Source: Rhizoctonia solani (Eukaryota; Basidiomycota; Agaricomycetes; Cantharellales; Ceratobasidiaceae). From it: DNA of 64,000 bases. The translations under genes and the position numbers were made by a program. How positions within the stretch are numbered: position 1 is the first letter of the stretch; the number at the start of each line of letters is the position of its first letter. Under the pieces are notes generated by a model. It was given only the letters and a program-made list of their open reading frames with translations, had not been told where the DNA came from and made no database searches. The stretch spans positions 1,302,001-1,366,000 of the forward strand of contig NC_057380.1 in NCBI RefSeq assembly GCF_016906535.1. The letters are read 5' to 3'. Positions 22,761 through 35,001 of this stretch are shown here, in pieces.

Positions 22761-25700
22761 AGGCTGGCAACAGCTGGTTTGTGCAGGTGTGCCTGGCCAG
22801 ATCTGGCCCTGACCTGCTCCTAGCAGGTTGGACTAGTAACACTCCTGTAAAATAGATAAAATTGTATATACTTCTTGACAAAAGTGCAGGTATATACATA
22901 TTAAATCAATAAGTCCAGTTAGTTTGGTCAAAAACAAGTGGGTTTTGGTGCAATTTTCATTATCAGTTCTTATTGGCCTCAGGGCAACGCAGATAAGTAC
23001 AGCCACAGCACAGCCACAGGTCAAGGTTGATTGGCCAAAGGTGCAGAGGGAGTCTGGGGTCATGAATGGTTGTTGTCAGTGATTTCTTTGTCTTCAAAAA
23101 ACTTGGCACATGCTTCCATTTTGTCCATTATACTCTCAGGAAGTACACAGTGGCTATGATACTTTTTAGTAGCCCATGCAGCCTGTTGGCCATTTAATCC
23201 ATGCCTGTAAGCATCAATGAATCAAAGCAACCAATCCAAAACCTGCATGTATTGTAACAGAATAGTTGAGCTCTTCATTATAGTATATTTAAGAACACAT
23301 ACCTTTGAATTGACTCTAATGGGACTGAATTTAAAGATGCCACCATATTTGCCTTGATTTCAGGTTCACTCCTTGGACAGAGCATTTGTCAATAGCAGTG
23401 CTTTGCATATCCCCAGCATTGTTCAATTGGATTGAGTTTGCAATGAAATTTTGGGAGGAACAATACTCAACAGCCATATGATTCTGCAATTTCTTCAAGT
23501 ATTGACTTCTGGTTAGCAAAATCTGGCTGATTGAATAGTACATGGCATGCACAACATTCTTGGGGACCTGGGGGACATCAAAATTTTGGGCACTGGAGGT
23601 TTAGATGCCCAGCTTCAATTTCCCACTTTCTCAATATGTTTACAATCCCTTTAAACTCTCCAGGATGATTGGGGTGATCCATTGGGTAATACAACAGTTG
23701 GGGAGTACCGTTAGCCAATTGTGCATCACCCATTGGAATCTTCTTGGTTTTATTTGGACCAGCCTCCAGATCTGGTACAACAACTCCAAAATTTTGGATG
23801 GCCCAAGTGTCATCTTTGTTGCACTTGGGGCATTATCTCTTTGCTTGGTATGTGTAGTTGTGTTGTTGTATACAAAGACTAATTCATGACCTGGAAATTC
23901 CTCACATGCTGCTTTGATGCTGCATACAAGTTGTTTGCAGACCAGTGGGTTGTTTATAAACCTATCTCTTGAGTTCCCAGGACAAAGAATGACCTCTGGG
24001 TTTTTATCTCTATGAATTTAATGGAATTAAGTTGGTTTATGTGTTCAAATGACTAGCCATACTCACGGGTCATTGTTTTGGAGCCATCCATTTGTTGAAA
24101 CATACCCAGAATACATGTATGATTGCCCCACACCTTTTGCAACAGGCTGTGGAGTCTCATTGTCTCCCACCCACTAGGAATCAATTTGTTGGTTGTTCCC
24201 ATAATATATAACCTTGTTGTGCATAAATACTGCAATGGGTTTTTCTCCTGGCTCTAAGGTTGGCAGGATCCTTTCCATAGTTTTTCAATCCCATTTTTCC
24301 ATTTGTTGCTCCAATTTAGTCCATTCTGGGATGAATATATTGTTGCAGTAATTGATAACATCTTTGCGTTCATGACCATCAACATATTGACATTTGAGTT
24401 CTTTTCTCCATTTATAACCTAGCTTTTTCTTCATCCAGTGTTGTATTGTTTGCAATGATGGGACGTTTTCTATCTTGGAACAATCTTTGACCTCTGGGTG
24501 CAATAAGTATAGTATTGCATCTTCAGCTTTGATATGTTTCCCAAGACTGCGTAGATGACTTTTTACCTCTGTATATAGATCTTTGTCATGAAATATTGTA
24601 GTGCTGCATGTGTTTCCATACCGGTTACCTGGCAGGCACTCACTTTCCATGTACAAACAAAGAAATTGTCAAACTGATTTTCCATATGACATTGCATGAC
24701 CAGTAGCAATGGCGCCAGTGTCTGTTGCATCTGTGAAATTTTGCTTTGTATCTTTGCTACAGGATAGTTGCAGACCAGCTAGCATAGCTTCCATCTGTCA
24801 ACAAAGTGTCTGATCCATCAAAGTACTGGCTTGTTGTGCATCAAATTCAGCTTCTAATTGATCTAAAGCATTTCTGGCAATATCTGGAGTGATTGGTGCA
24901 TTCTTCCACAAGAGAACTGGTGGCTCTGGTTATACAACAATGGACAAAATCTTAAGTAAAATTCACTCTACTGTCACTACACAATCACCTTGAGGGGTGT
25001 CTTTGTTCTCATTATTTTTGTTTGAACTTTCAATACTATCTAAAAGGCTTGCATATTGTTGAATTGAGCCAGCAAACCTGGTTTGCTGTGCATAACTACT
25101 AGCCCACAAACCTAGAGGTTGAAGTGAGTATTGTTATTACCTTGCAGACTCCTTATAAGAGGCTTACACCAGATGTTTCAGCACTTACTTGTTGTATTCA
25201 ACTCATGATTTAACTGGGCTTTTGTATTGTCAGCCTGGTTTAGCAGCACCACATTTGGGATTGGAGGATCAGCTGCTGATGGTAACAATCCACTGTTGAT
25301 GGTTGAATTTGTATATTCTCTATCTGTCCTTGCTGTATTACTGTTCTCAATAGCTTTGTAAACTTCTTTCTGGTTTGAATCCTCCTGTAGACTTGACAAA
25401 AAGCCTGCATTTGTCTCTGCTTTGGCTTTTATTTTCTGCAGCCCAAGTTACTTGAATTAAATAAATTGTGCCAATAAATTGACAAGTCAAACCTTGAATG
25501 TCCTAGCGTAAGCTACACTCTTCTTCTGAGACTTCCTCTTCTTTGATTCAACACCCATCTTGCCAACTGATCAATGAACTACGTGTTCAACCAACGTCCC
25601 TTTAAGAGTCAGAGGGACCCCAGACTCCCTCTGTGCCTTTGGCCAATCAACCTTGACCCGTGGCTGTGCTGTTGCTGTACTTATCTGCATTGCCCTGAGG

Positions 25701-25915
25701 CCAATAAGCACTGATAATGAAAATTGCACCAAAACCCACTTGTTTTTGACCAAACTAACTGGACTTATTGATTTAATATGTATATATGTGCACTTTTGTC
25801 AAGAAATAATACAATTTCATCTATTTTACAGGAGTGTTACTAGTCTGACCTGCTAGGAGCAGGTCAGGGCCAGATCTGGCCAGGCACACCTGCACAAACC
25901 AGCTGTTGCCAGCCT
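22761..25915 (-). mobile_element. TA-flanked DNA transposon 'A' with ~300-bp TIRs
   Basis: 3,155 bp. Terminal inverted repeats 22761-23061 and 25616-25915 begin AGGCTGGCAACAGC and contain CCAGATCTGG. TA lies immediately outside both ends (22759-22760, 25916-25917). It encodes a broken transposase of the basidiomycete family with HERxDV and Cys-rich signatures (next entry). TA targeting agrees with the IS630-Tc1-mariner superfamily. It interrupts LTR E. Confidence 0.85.
23090..25560 (-). pseudogene. transposase of transposon A (degenerate, Tc1/mariner-related)
   Basis: Minus-strand pieces, in order: N-terminal Lys-rich start near 25560; a Ser/Asn-rich stretch 25399-25178; a DNA-binding-like region at 24656-24285 ending KCQYVDGHERKDVINY; and a DDE-side piece near 23880-23800 with VYNNTTTHTKQRDNAPS. 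Basidiomycete relatives usually read DNATTHLKRxDxALS there, so the second catalytic Asp is Asn. Further Cys-containing fragments follow near 23600-23330 (AVEYCSSQNF). Stops and frameshifts throughout. Relationship to the transposase of B (41231-42878) is seen in the shared HERKDV motif. Confidence 0.7.
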
Positions 25916-25998
25916 TATTATTGTGCATCATATATACTATATATATCTTTGACAGTGGATATATATGGTGATAACCCCTACAGATATGGGTTATGACA

Positions 25999-26659
25999 TT
26001 GAAAACAAGCTGCTTACCTATACCCAGTATATATACTTATATATGTGTATATGTATTGCCTATAAGGGATATAGGGATGACTAATGCCCCTACATCAATG
26101 ATGCACAACATATTGTCCCAACAACACAACTTCAGATTACCATTTATGGTAACTCACCTTCCTAATTAGGAAAGAGACATAACTTGAAGAAGACTTTCAA
26201 GACAAATAGAGACTAAGCAACCTAGACTTACCAAAAATGGCAATCCCCTTTCCAAATTAGGAAAGAAGATGAAATGGATGGATGACTAAGCTTAGTTGGC
26301 CAAACTTTGATGAGTCAGCAGACAAATCACATGATCAACTCATTGATGACAAATCAAGTATGACTAAGCATGATGACAATTGCTTAGTCAGCAATTACTC
26401 AACTCAGCCACAAGTCACATGACTGTGGTTATGAATGATTAGTCACCAAGTACTATCTGCACTGCCACAATCACATGTTGATGGCTGTGCTCAATCTCTG
26501 GGTAAAACCAGGCCAGCTTGAGGAATAGAATTACCATATAAGGAAATTGGATGAGTCATACTGATGTTGTGGCTGTGCATGCCAAGAGTATGACTCATAC
26601 TTAAGTGGTGCTCCATGTGATCATGTGCTAAAAAAAGAACCAACTCTGCCAAGTCCTCA
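25999..26659 (+). repeat. C-family 5' leader remnant (copy E)
   Basis: It starts TTGAAAACAAGCTGC after the LTR, exactly as 37396 downward does in element C, and follows that leader in inverted orientation until about 26655. There the D LTR begins. No ORF is supported. Confidence 0.75.
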
Positions 26660-27221
26660 TGTTGTACACCACTGTAAGGTGGGTACTTGCTAATAGGGTG
26701 GGTACTTGGGGCTGTACTACTACAGACAATGCTTATGTAATCTACTCTAAAGGCTATACTACTAGCACGTAAGGTGCTCTACTACTAACTATTGTCAACA
26801 AGGGGGCCTTAGGCCTGGGAGGTGTGATGAGTAAACTGAGTGGGGATAAGTGTCTGGACTACTGAGGGGCCAGCTACTTAGCTGGCTGACTACCTTCTCT
26901 AATGAGTAAGAGACAAGGTAAAATTGACTTGGGGTCTCCAAGCAATTTCCCTGCTGTATATATAGAAGTATGGGCACTATCTACATGGTCTGTGCATGTG
27001 GGAAAAGAAGTACATGTGTGAAATAAGAAGTGTGCTGAGGGCTGCACAGAAGCATGGATTTCTTCTAAGCACCCTTGGCACGGCATCTCGGCGCGGCATC
27101 TCGGCATAATAAGCGCCGAGATCACGTGATCAAAAACCATAAGATAAAGGGTTCGTAAAAAATAGTGAAAATATCAGAAAAATCGTCCGAATCCAGTGGT
27201 ATAGGTAAGGAGGTTATAACA
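26660..27221 (-). repeat. gypsy D 3' LTR
   Basis: 562 bp; coding-strand TGTTATAACC to GTACAACA. It is CpG-rich compared with other copies, with GCGCCGAG and palindrome ATCACGTGAT at 27121-27130. A TATATATA stretch near 26955-26962 may be the TATA box. Confidence 0.88.
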
Positions 27222-27232
27222 TTGCCCCCCCC

Positions 27233-28535
27233 TTAAAGGCTCTTGGTGGAGTCACAAGCCTTTCTGAGTCTAGCTTGGTTGAAGTGCTTGATCTCTTCTT
27301 GGCTATGTTCCAGTAGCTCTTCTGGTTCCCAGGAGTTATCTTCTGGGCTGTATCCCTTCCATTTGATAAGGTAGAACCATTTTCCCTGCTGTCTTTTTGA
27401 ATCAAGGATCTGTTCCACTTTGTACTCCTCCTCTCCTTCTATAGTTTCAGGAGGAGGGCATTCTGGGAACAGCTGGCTTGGAGATTCATGAGATTTGGAC
27501 AGTAATCCCACGTAGAAGACGTTGTGAATTTTCAGGGATTCCAGAAGTTTTAAGTGGTAGGCATGGCTGGAAATCTTCTTGGTGACTTCAAAGGGACCTA
27601 GGTGTTTGGGATCTAGTTTGTTGGAATTGGTTCTGAGCTCCATGTTCTTTCCGTCTAGCCAGACCTTTTTGCCAATTGAGTATTCTGGTATTGTTCCTTT
27701 CTCCCTGGACATTCTTTCCTTGCTCATTCTTAGGGCTGCTTTGGCTTCTTTCCATTCTTTAGCCAGGGTGTCTGCTACTTGATCTGCCTCTGGAACATTG
27801 GATGGAACATTGGATGGCTTCATTACTGGGTTTCTTCCATAGACCAACTCAAAGGGGGTTTTTCCTGTGGCTGTGTGTTTGGTGTTATTGTACACGTATT
27901 CCACCAAAGGCAACCAAGCAGCCCAGTCTGAATGATCAGCAGCTATGTAGGAGCAAAGATAGAACTTGATGAACTGGTTCACCCTTTCTGTCTGTCCATC
28001 TGATTCAGGGTGATATGCAGAGGAAAATGCCAGTTTGACTCCAAGTTGTTTGTAGAGAGCTCTTAGGAACTTTCCGGTGAAGGTTGTTCTGCGGTCTGAG
28101 ATTGTCTTGACCAGTAACCCATGAAGTTTCCAGACATGGGTAATAAAACAAATCCGCAAGTCCCTTGGCTGTGACCTTTTTTGAGGTAGGAATGAAGTGG
28201 CCAAACTTGGAGAAGGAGTCTATGATTACCAAGATTGCATCCTGTCCCTGCAACTTGGGGAATCCTGTGGTAAAGTCATAGGAAATTGTATGGAACAGAA
28301 ATGGAGGAACTTCTAAGGGTTTGAGGGCAATGACCAGTGCGTGGGGGCAGCAATTGGCCTGACATGTGGGGCAGCACCCAACCCATTCCTTGGCAGAGGA
28401 TTTCTGTAACTATCTCAAGTTCCTCTTCTGACGTATTGGCAAAAACCTTGGCTGGGATCATGACTTCTGGTTCCGTAGGGGTGTCAATATAATTGGATCT
28501 CCTGGATAATGCATCTGGTTTTCCTAATTGTTTTC
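27233..28535 (-). pseudogene. gypsy D integrase and chromodomain (frameshifted)
   Basis: From 28535: RNase H tail (KPDALS), then a short integrase zinc-finger part with CQANCCPH and a probable deletion. DDE core: AILVIIDSFSKFGHFIP (28244-28190), VKTISDRRTTFTGKF (second Asp region, ~28110) and SSAYHPESDGQTERVNQF (~28025). Then EYSIGKKVWLDGKNM, LGPFEVTKKISSHAYHL and a good chromodomain (EEYKVEQILDSKRQQGKW, YLIKWKGYSPEDNSWEPEEL) ending at the stop 27233. Frame shifts occur near 28270 and 28200. A chromodomain would direct integration to methylated-histone chromatin (known for chromoviruses). Confidence 0.85.
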
Positions 28536-28539
28536 CAGG

Positions 28540-30293
28540 TCAATAGTGAATCTCAAAATTGAAGTCACTCAGGAAAATGCACCATTGGGCATGTCTCCAA
28601 TTAAATGTCTGAGCCTGCATCCAATATTCCGAGTTTCTGTGATCCATGAATACCTGGATTGGTCTGTCCGTTGCCTCTAGGAAGATTTGCCATTCCTCCA
28701 ATGCCTTGATAATTGCCAGAAGCTCCTTATTGTGTGTATTGTAGTTAGCCTCTGCTCCTGAAAAGGATTTGGACATATAGGCTACTGGGTGGAGGCAATT
28801 ATCCTTTCCTCTTTGGCTGAGTATGGCTCCCATGGCTACCCCTGATGCATCTGTTTCAAGGTAATAAGGTAGATCTGGGTTTGAATGGATAAGGACTGGT
28901 GACTGGGTGACAAGGGACTTCAATTCCTGGAATGCTTCCTCTTCCAGGTTACTCCATGACCAGGGAGTTTCCTTTTTTGTGAGGTTGTGAAGTGGGTGTG
29001 CCACAGAACTGAGGTTGGGAATGAATTGACAGAGGTAGTTGACAAATCCTAGGAAGGCCTGAACCTGTTTGACAGTTCTAGGTGTAGGCCATGAAGTAAC
29101 AGCTTCAATCTTCTTCTGGTCTGTGGAAAAACCAGAAGGGGAAATGACAATGCCTAGGTAGTCAACTGTAGTGACGTGAAAGTGGCATTTTGACAGTTTG
29201 CAAAACAGTTGATTTTCCATTAGGTGTGATAGGACCTCTCTGACGTGGCTAGGATGGTCCTTGGGGTTTTCTGAGAAGATTAATATGTCATCTAAATAGA
29301 TCACCACTGAGACATCAATCAAGTCCCTGAACAGGTCAATCATAAAATACTGAAATGCTGCAGGGGCATTTGTGAGACCAAACAGCATAACCAAGTACTC
29401 AAACAAGCCATATTTTGTGTGGAATGCAGTTTTCCATTTGTCCCCTTCTTTGATTTGGACGTTGTTGTATCCCCAGCGTAAGTCAAGCTTGGTGAATATC
29501 TTGGTGTGTCTTAATTTAGCCATGAGGTTGTCCTGCCTTGGGAGTGGGTACACATTCTTGTGGGTTACATCATTGAGTTTTTGATAATCCACAACTAGCC
29601 TAAGGGAACCATCCACCTTTTTGACAAACATAACTGGTGCGCCTGCCAAGGAGGTACTAGGGCAGATCTTGCCTGTTTTTAACTCTTCATCAATGTGCTG
29701 TTTGAGTGCCTTGGACTCTGCATCAGTAATGCCATATATTGGGCCAGGAGAGAGTTTAGCATTGGGAGTGAGATCAATCAAGATGTCATATTCCCTGTGT
29801 GGTGGGAGGACTTTAAACTCTTCTTCCCCAAATACCTTAGTGAATTCATGATATTGGTTAGGGAGATCCGTTAAGGGATTTGGGTCTGCTTCTTCCTCAG
29901 AGGCAATCTGTACTTGCTTGGGGAAGGTTACTAGGCCCTGTTGCCAATCAATCAAGGGGGATTCTGTTGTGAGCCATGTCATGCCAAGGATAGCCAAGGT
30001 GTTGCCTATTGGGCAGACAAGGAAAGGAATGGAACGTGTGTGACCATTGGCCAAAACCGCAAGTTGAACCTGGTGCCAAATGCAACCAGTCTGGGAGATT
30101 GTACCATCTAGCATTCTCACAACTTGTGGATTTTTGAGTTGGGTTTTTGGAATTTTGTATGTTTCCACAATCAAGGGGGAGATGAAATTCAATGTGGCTC
30201 CAGAGTCAATGAGGGTTTTCAGGGGTTCTGCTGGGGAATTCTGGATGTGTAGGTTGATGAACAGTGGTTTTTTGTTTGAATCAAGACCAACAG
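28540..30293 (-). pseudogene. gypsy D protease-RT-RNase H (long open frame, truncated start)
   Basis: A frame of about 585 codons of D sequence; its apparent first Met lies in the invading C LTR (30327), so the true N-terminus is lost. Protease: LKTLIDSGATLNFISP near 30215. [57 protein letters not shown]; catalytic DD is intact (TTA-GAT-GAC, no CpG). Thumb: YLGIVISPSGFS and VQAFLGFVNYLCQF. RNase H: YYLETDASGVAMGAILSQ, YNTHNKELLAII and FMDHRNSEYW. It stops inside the RNase H tail at 28540. Not autonomous because gag is absent and integrase is broken. Confidence 0.9.
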
Positions 30294-30745
30294 TGTCATA
30301 ACCCATATCTGGAGGGGTTATTACCATATATATCCACTGTCAAAGATATATATAGTATATATGATGCACAGTGATATATTAAGAATATAAGTTGCTGGGG
30401 GACATTGCACTACCCCCACCCCCTAGCTGCGGGCCAATGTTAATGCCTGCAGGTTAGGTCTGGATAATATAATATTATAGAAGAGATTATGTCATCCCCC
30501 CCCACCTCAAATCCGTAGTAGTAGTATAGTATTTGATAAAGGACTGGAGGGGGGGAGGTCATGTGACCTGGACTTAGAGAATATCACTAAGTCCAGCCAT
30601 GTTGACCATAAGTCTCTTATATGTGGGAACCTGAGGTCTCTGAGTGCATAAGTGCGAGTATATGCGTGTTTCCGGTGGCCGTAGTGTGTACCATGAGTGC
30701 CCTGGTATGTGAATAGAGGGCACAATAGGGGTGTGGCTCATGACA
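30294..30745 (-). repeat. gypsy C 3' LTR
   Basis: 452 bp; coding strand TGTCATGAGCCACACCCC to GGGTTATGACA. It contains GGTCATGTGACC and long G/C homopolymers. Confidence 0.9.
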
Positions 30746-30831
30746 TGTGCCCCCCTTTTGCGCCTCTTTAGGGACTTGAAGAGGTGCATATCTGTTAGAG
30801 TGAGACACACTCATATAAGCAGGTTTCCCCT

Positions 30832-33800
30832 TTATTGTCCTCTTTTCTTTCCTGGGGTTTTGATTTCAGGAGGTAGAGGCCCATCAGGGAACTCCTTTTT
30901 GAATCTCTCCATAATCTCAGGCAGTTGAGCAATCTTTTCAGCCCTCTCCATGGTATCCTCTAGCTCATCATATCCTTTCCATCTGACCTGATATCTCACC
31001 CTCCTTGTCCTTTTTCCATGCCACAATCTTTTCCACTTCATACTCCTCTTCTCCTGCCTCTGTTATGATGGGGGGAGGTTTCACCTATCTTCTGTGGAAG
31101 TCAGTGTCCTCTTTGAAGGGAGCCAGGAGGTTGAGATGGAAGACATTGTGGATTTTTATGGTATTAGGAAGGTCTAGTCTGTAGGCATGGGATGAGATTT
31201 TTTCAGTGATAGTGAAGGGTCCAGCTTTCTTGTTGTCCAGTTTCTTTGCAGGTCTCTTTGTTTGGATATGGTGGTCATTAGCCACACTTTATCTCCTACT
31301 TTGTATTCCTGTCTGGGTGCTATTTCCTTTGCTTTGTGGAACTCCATGGAGGCCTTGACTTCATCCCAGATTAGTTCCATTTGTGTGGTCATATCTTCTG
31401 CATGTGGTACATTGGAGGTGGTAGGTGCAATATTCCATCTTGGGTGCATCCCATATACTGTCTCAAAGGCTGATTTGCCAGTTGCAGAATTGACTTGATG
31501 GTTGTGACAGAACTCAGCTATAGTGTAGCCATTTTGCCCAATCATCTTGTGCATAGTTGCAGTAGCTGCGCAAGAATCCCTCTAACCATTGATTTGTCCT
31601 TTCTGCAAGGCCATCTGTCTCAGGGTGATAGGCAGTGGAGTATAGAGGCTTTATTCCCAATTTCTCATATAAGGCCCTTTGGAATTCATTGTTGAATACC
31701 CTGCCTCTATCTGAGATTGTTGTCCTAGGGTACCATGCAGCTTCCATACTTCCTTGATAAAGATTTCAGCCTTCCTTAGCATTGGTTTTTTCTATGCAAG
31801 GAATAAAGTGGGCCTGCTTTGAAAAGCGGTCAATTACCACTAGAATACTGTCATATCCATTGGATAGTGGGAGTTTGACTATCATGTCATAGGCAATATC
31901 TTCCCAGGGCCTGCTGGAATAGGTAGTGGTCTTATAGGGGCTGTATGTTTGTGGCCTTTACTCCTTTGGCAGTTTTCACATGATTCCACATATCTGTTTA
32001 CTTGGGCTTTCATTCCTGGCCAGTAATAGTCTCTTGACAGGAGTTCCAAAGTATGTGCTTGCCCTTGATGGCCAGCAATGGGGGAGTCATGGTACTGTTC
32101 TAGGAGTTCAAGTCTGATGGCCTTGCTGTCTGGTACAAAGATTCTTTCCTCATACCATAGGAGTTCTTCTTTCCATTGGTATTTAGCAAACTGTTTTGCT
32201 ACACTAGGAGGAAGTTCTTCCTTGTGTTTGACAGTGGCAATCAGTGTTTGAATTGACTCATCTTCATCCTGAGCCTCTCTGATCTGAGAAATAATGTCTG
32301 TTGTTACCTCTGCCTTCATTACCAGGAAGTGTTTAGGATCAATCATTATTTGTTCCTTGTTGGGAATGTCCAAGTGATCAGGTCTTCTTGATAGGGCATC
32401 AGGCTTCTCAGACATTTTTCCAGGTCTGTAGACAATGTTGAAGTTAAAAGGTGATAGGATTTGGTACCACCTTGCATGTTCCCTGTTGAAGGTGTGGGCT
32501 GTCTTCCAGTATTCCAGGTTTTTGTGATCAGTGTAGACAGTGATGGGCTCAGTTGTGCCTTCCAGGAAAAGTCTCCAATGTTCCAGGGAAGTAATGATGG
32601 CTAGTAGCTCCTTGTCATGTGTGTCATAGTTAGTCTGGGCATCATCAAAGCTCTTGGATAGGAAGGCAATAGGGTGTAGGTAGCCATCAGTGTGTCTTTG
32701 ACTAAGCACAGCACCCATAGCTACTCCAGAGGCATCAGTTTCCAAGAAGTAAGGTTTCTGGGCATCAGGGTGAATAAGTACTGGGTCCTTTCCAATTTCC
32801 TCATTGACTCTATCAAAGGCTTGCTGTTCAGCTTCACCCCACTTCCACTTTACTTCCTGCCTGGTAAGCAGAGTTAGGGGTTTTACAATAGTGCTGAAGT
32901 CCTTGATAAAGTGTCTGTAGAAGTTGGCAAATCCTATGAAAGACTGCAGTTGCTTGACAGTCTTAGGTTCCTTCCATTCCTGTACTGCCTTGATCTTTTC
33001 TTTCTCCATGGAGATACCTTCTGGGGTGATCACAATGCCAATATAGGTTACTTCAGTGGTGTAGAATAGGCACTTTGCAAGTTTCAGGTACAGGTTGTTG
33101 TCCCTGATTCTTCTAAGTACTTCCCTGAGATGTTTGGTGTGTCTTCTCTATTCCTAGAGTAGATCAGTATATCATCTAAGTAGATAATCACTGACACATC
33201 AATCATGTCATAGAAGATATGATTCATCAACCTCTGGAAGATTTGAGGGGCATTTCTCAATCCAAAAGGCATCACACAATATTGAAAGAGACCATCCTTT
33301 GTCCTGAAAGCAGTTTTCCATTCCTCCCCTGCTTTGATCCTGATGTCATTGTATCCTGATTTCAGATCAAGTTTGGAGAAAATCTTGGCATCCTTGACCT
33401 TTTCTAGAAGGTCAGACTGCAAGGGCATGGGGAATTGATCTGTGATGGTGATGTCATTGATCTTCCTATAGTCCACTACTAGTCTCAGTCCCCCATCAGC
33501 TTTCCTCACAAAGAAGCATGGGGAAGCAATAGGAGAGTGACTTGGTTCAATTTTCCCATCCAATAGTTCCTTCTCCATATATTCTTTCATGGCTTTGGAC
33601 TCTGCTGGAGACATGGGATAGGCTTTAGCAGGTTTTGGAAGTTCACTCCCTTCCTTGAAGTTAATGGAGCAATCAAAGGATCTGTGTTGAGGGAGTTGTT
33701 TAAAGAGCTCTTCAGAGAATACATCTTGGAAGTCTTCTATCTCAGGAGGGAGTTCCCCTATCTCTGCCAGTTTTCCTTTCATAGGTTCCTCATCCTGGTA

Positions 33801-33890
33801 GCTTAATGAGAAATCCCTCCAGCAGATGGTAGGGTTGGCTTTTCTTAGCCAGGAGAGACCTAGGATGAGTGGAGTATCTCCTAGTGGCAT
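30832..33890 (-). pseudogene. gypsy C RT-RNase H-integrase-chromodomain (frameshifted)
   Basis: 33890-33084: RT palm (SPIASPCFFVRKADGGLRLV, AKIFSKLDLKSGYNDIRIKA, VIIYLDDILIYSRNR; DD intact). 33033-31882: RT thumb, RNase H ([39 protein letters not shown]) and integrase zinc finger (HDSPIAGHQGQ, YYWPGMK, CENCQR). 31880-31514: integrase core ([49 protein letters not shown]). 31554-31085: IN C-terminus (YKVGDKVWL, HNVFHLNLLAPF). 31041-30832: short chromodomain (RYQVRWKGYDELEDT). Four or more frame changes (about 33060, 31880, 31520, 31070). Confidence 0.88.
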
Positions 33891-33953
33891 AGCATAAAAG
33901 GTTTGTCTGAAGAAGGTTCTTCCTTCAATGATAAGGTTTAGAATGGCCTTATA

Positions 33954-34953
33954 TCAAATTTTTTCTTCTACTTCTTTTCCATCAATGGCTATGACTGTCC
34001 TAGGGGAGTGAAGTTCAATCAAAGGAATCTTGAGGTTCCTAGCAAAGGTAATATCCATGAAGTTTTGTGAGGAGCCAGAGTCAATAAGCGTTTTGATGGG
34101 GTCCATGATTCCCTCAATGGAAGTGTAAGTGGATAGAGTATCATTTGTTCCTTTCATAATATACACTTCATCACTATCCTCTGAGGGTTCTAGGGGAGTC
34201 TCTGACAAGGTTACAGAGACCCTTGGTAATTTTTTGACTCTATGGATTCACAATCCTCCTCTATCCTTTTCTCTGTCCCTCTCTTTCCCAGTACTGGGTC
34301 AGGTTTGTAGAATTTCTCAGGGCATTGTTTTATCCTGTGATTCTTGCTCCCACATTTTGGGCATTCACCTGCTTGGCTTCTCCTCAGAAAAATCTCTGCA
34401 GGGAACCTCTCTGTAGGTCTATAGTTGTTGGTCTTTCCTTTCTTTAGGATGCTAGGTGTGTAGTAGTGTCCTTGATTGAAGCTGCCTGTTGAAGAATGTC
34501 ATCAGTCCTGATGGCTACTTCAATGATTTGCTCTAAAGAGTAGTTGTCAATTTCAGGAGTAGTGATCTTCATGCAAATCAATTCTTACTGCAGGTTGATC
34601 TTGAGTCCCTTTTTGAAGGTGTCAATGAGAGCTTTCTCATCCCAATCAAGATCTTCCTTTAAAATTCAGAATTGACTGGCATAAATTTGTGCTGATCCAG
34701 TTTGTTTTAGGCTATTGATCTCCCTAATAGCCCTATCCCTTTTGGATGGATCACTGAAGTTGAGTAGGAATGCTGCTTTGAATGCATTCCAGGAAGTCAG
34801 GTACTCATGATGTTCATCACTGAGATGTTTCTGCATCAGGGGACTGGCCCATTTGACTGGTTCACCTTCTCCCATATTGGTTAAGGTGGCCCTGATCTTT
34901 CTTTTATCAGTGAAGGTACCAGGGTACTCTTTGAAATACATTTCCATCTTCAT
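33954..34953 (-). pseudogene. gypsy C gag C-terminus, zinc knuckle and protease
   Basis: 34953-34666 encodes the gag core (MEMYFKEYPGTFTD, WNAFKAAFLLNFSDPSKRDR). After a frame break, a zinc knuckle CPKCGSKNHRIKQC lies near 34370-34325. The protease frame 34208-33954 has IKTLIDSGSSQNFMD, an intact D-S-G. It joins the RT frame after a stop near 33954. Confidence 0.8.
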
Positions 34954-35001
34954 GATGAATGTTTCAGCTTCAGTACCTCTTTTTCCATTGAAGGCATTTG
35001 G

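Larger units (their letters stand above)
22377..25998 (+). repeat. C-family LTR (copy E) split by DNA transposon A
   Basis: 22377-22758 (TGTCACAACC...) and 25918-25998 (...GGGTTATGACA) make one ~465-bp LTR like 30294-30745 and 48056-48490. It contains the runs CATGACCTCCCCCCCCCC and TTTGAGGTGGGGGG. Transposon A inserted at a TA within its 3' part. Left flank is gypsy F RT. Confidence 0.82.
26660..30293 (-). mobile_element. Ty3/gypsy 'D', 5'-truncated
   Basis: 3' LTR 26660-27221, polypurine tract at ~27223-27236, then minus-strand integrase, RNase H, RT and protease up to 30293, where the LTR of element C begins. Gag and the 5' LTR are missing. The protease-RT-RNase H frame is open for nearly 600 codons, so D is the least decayed gypsy pol in the window. 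Confidence 0.88.
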
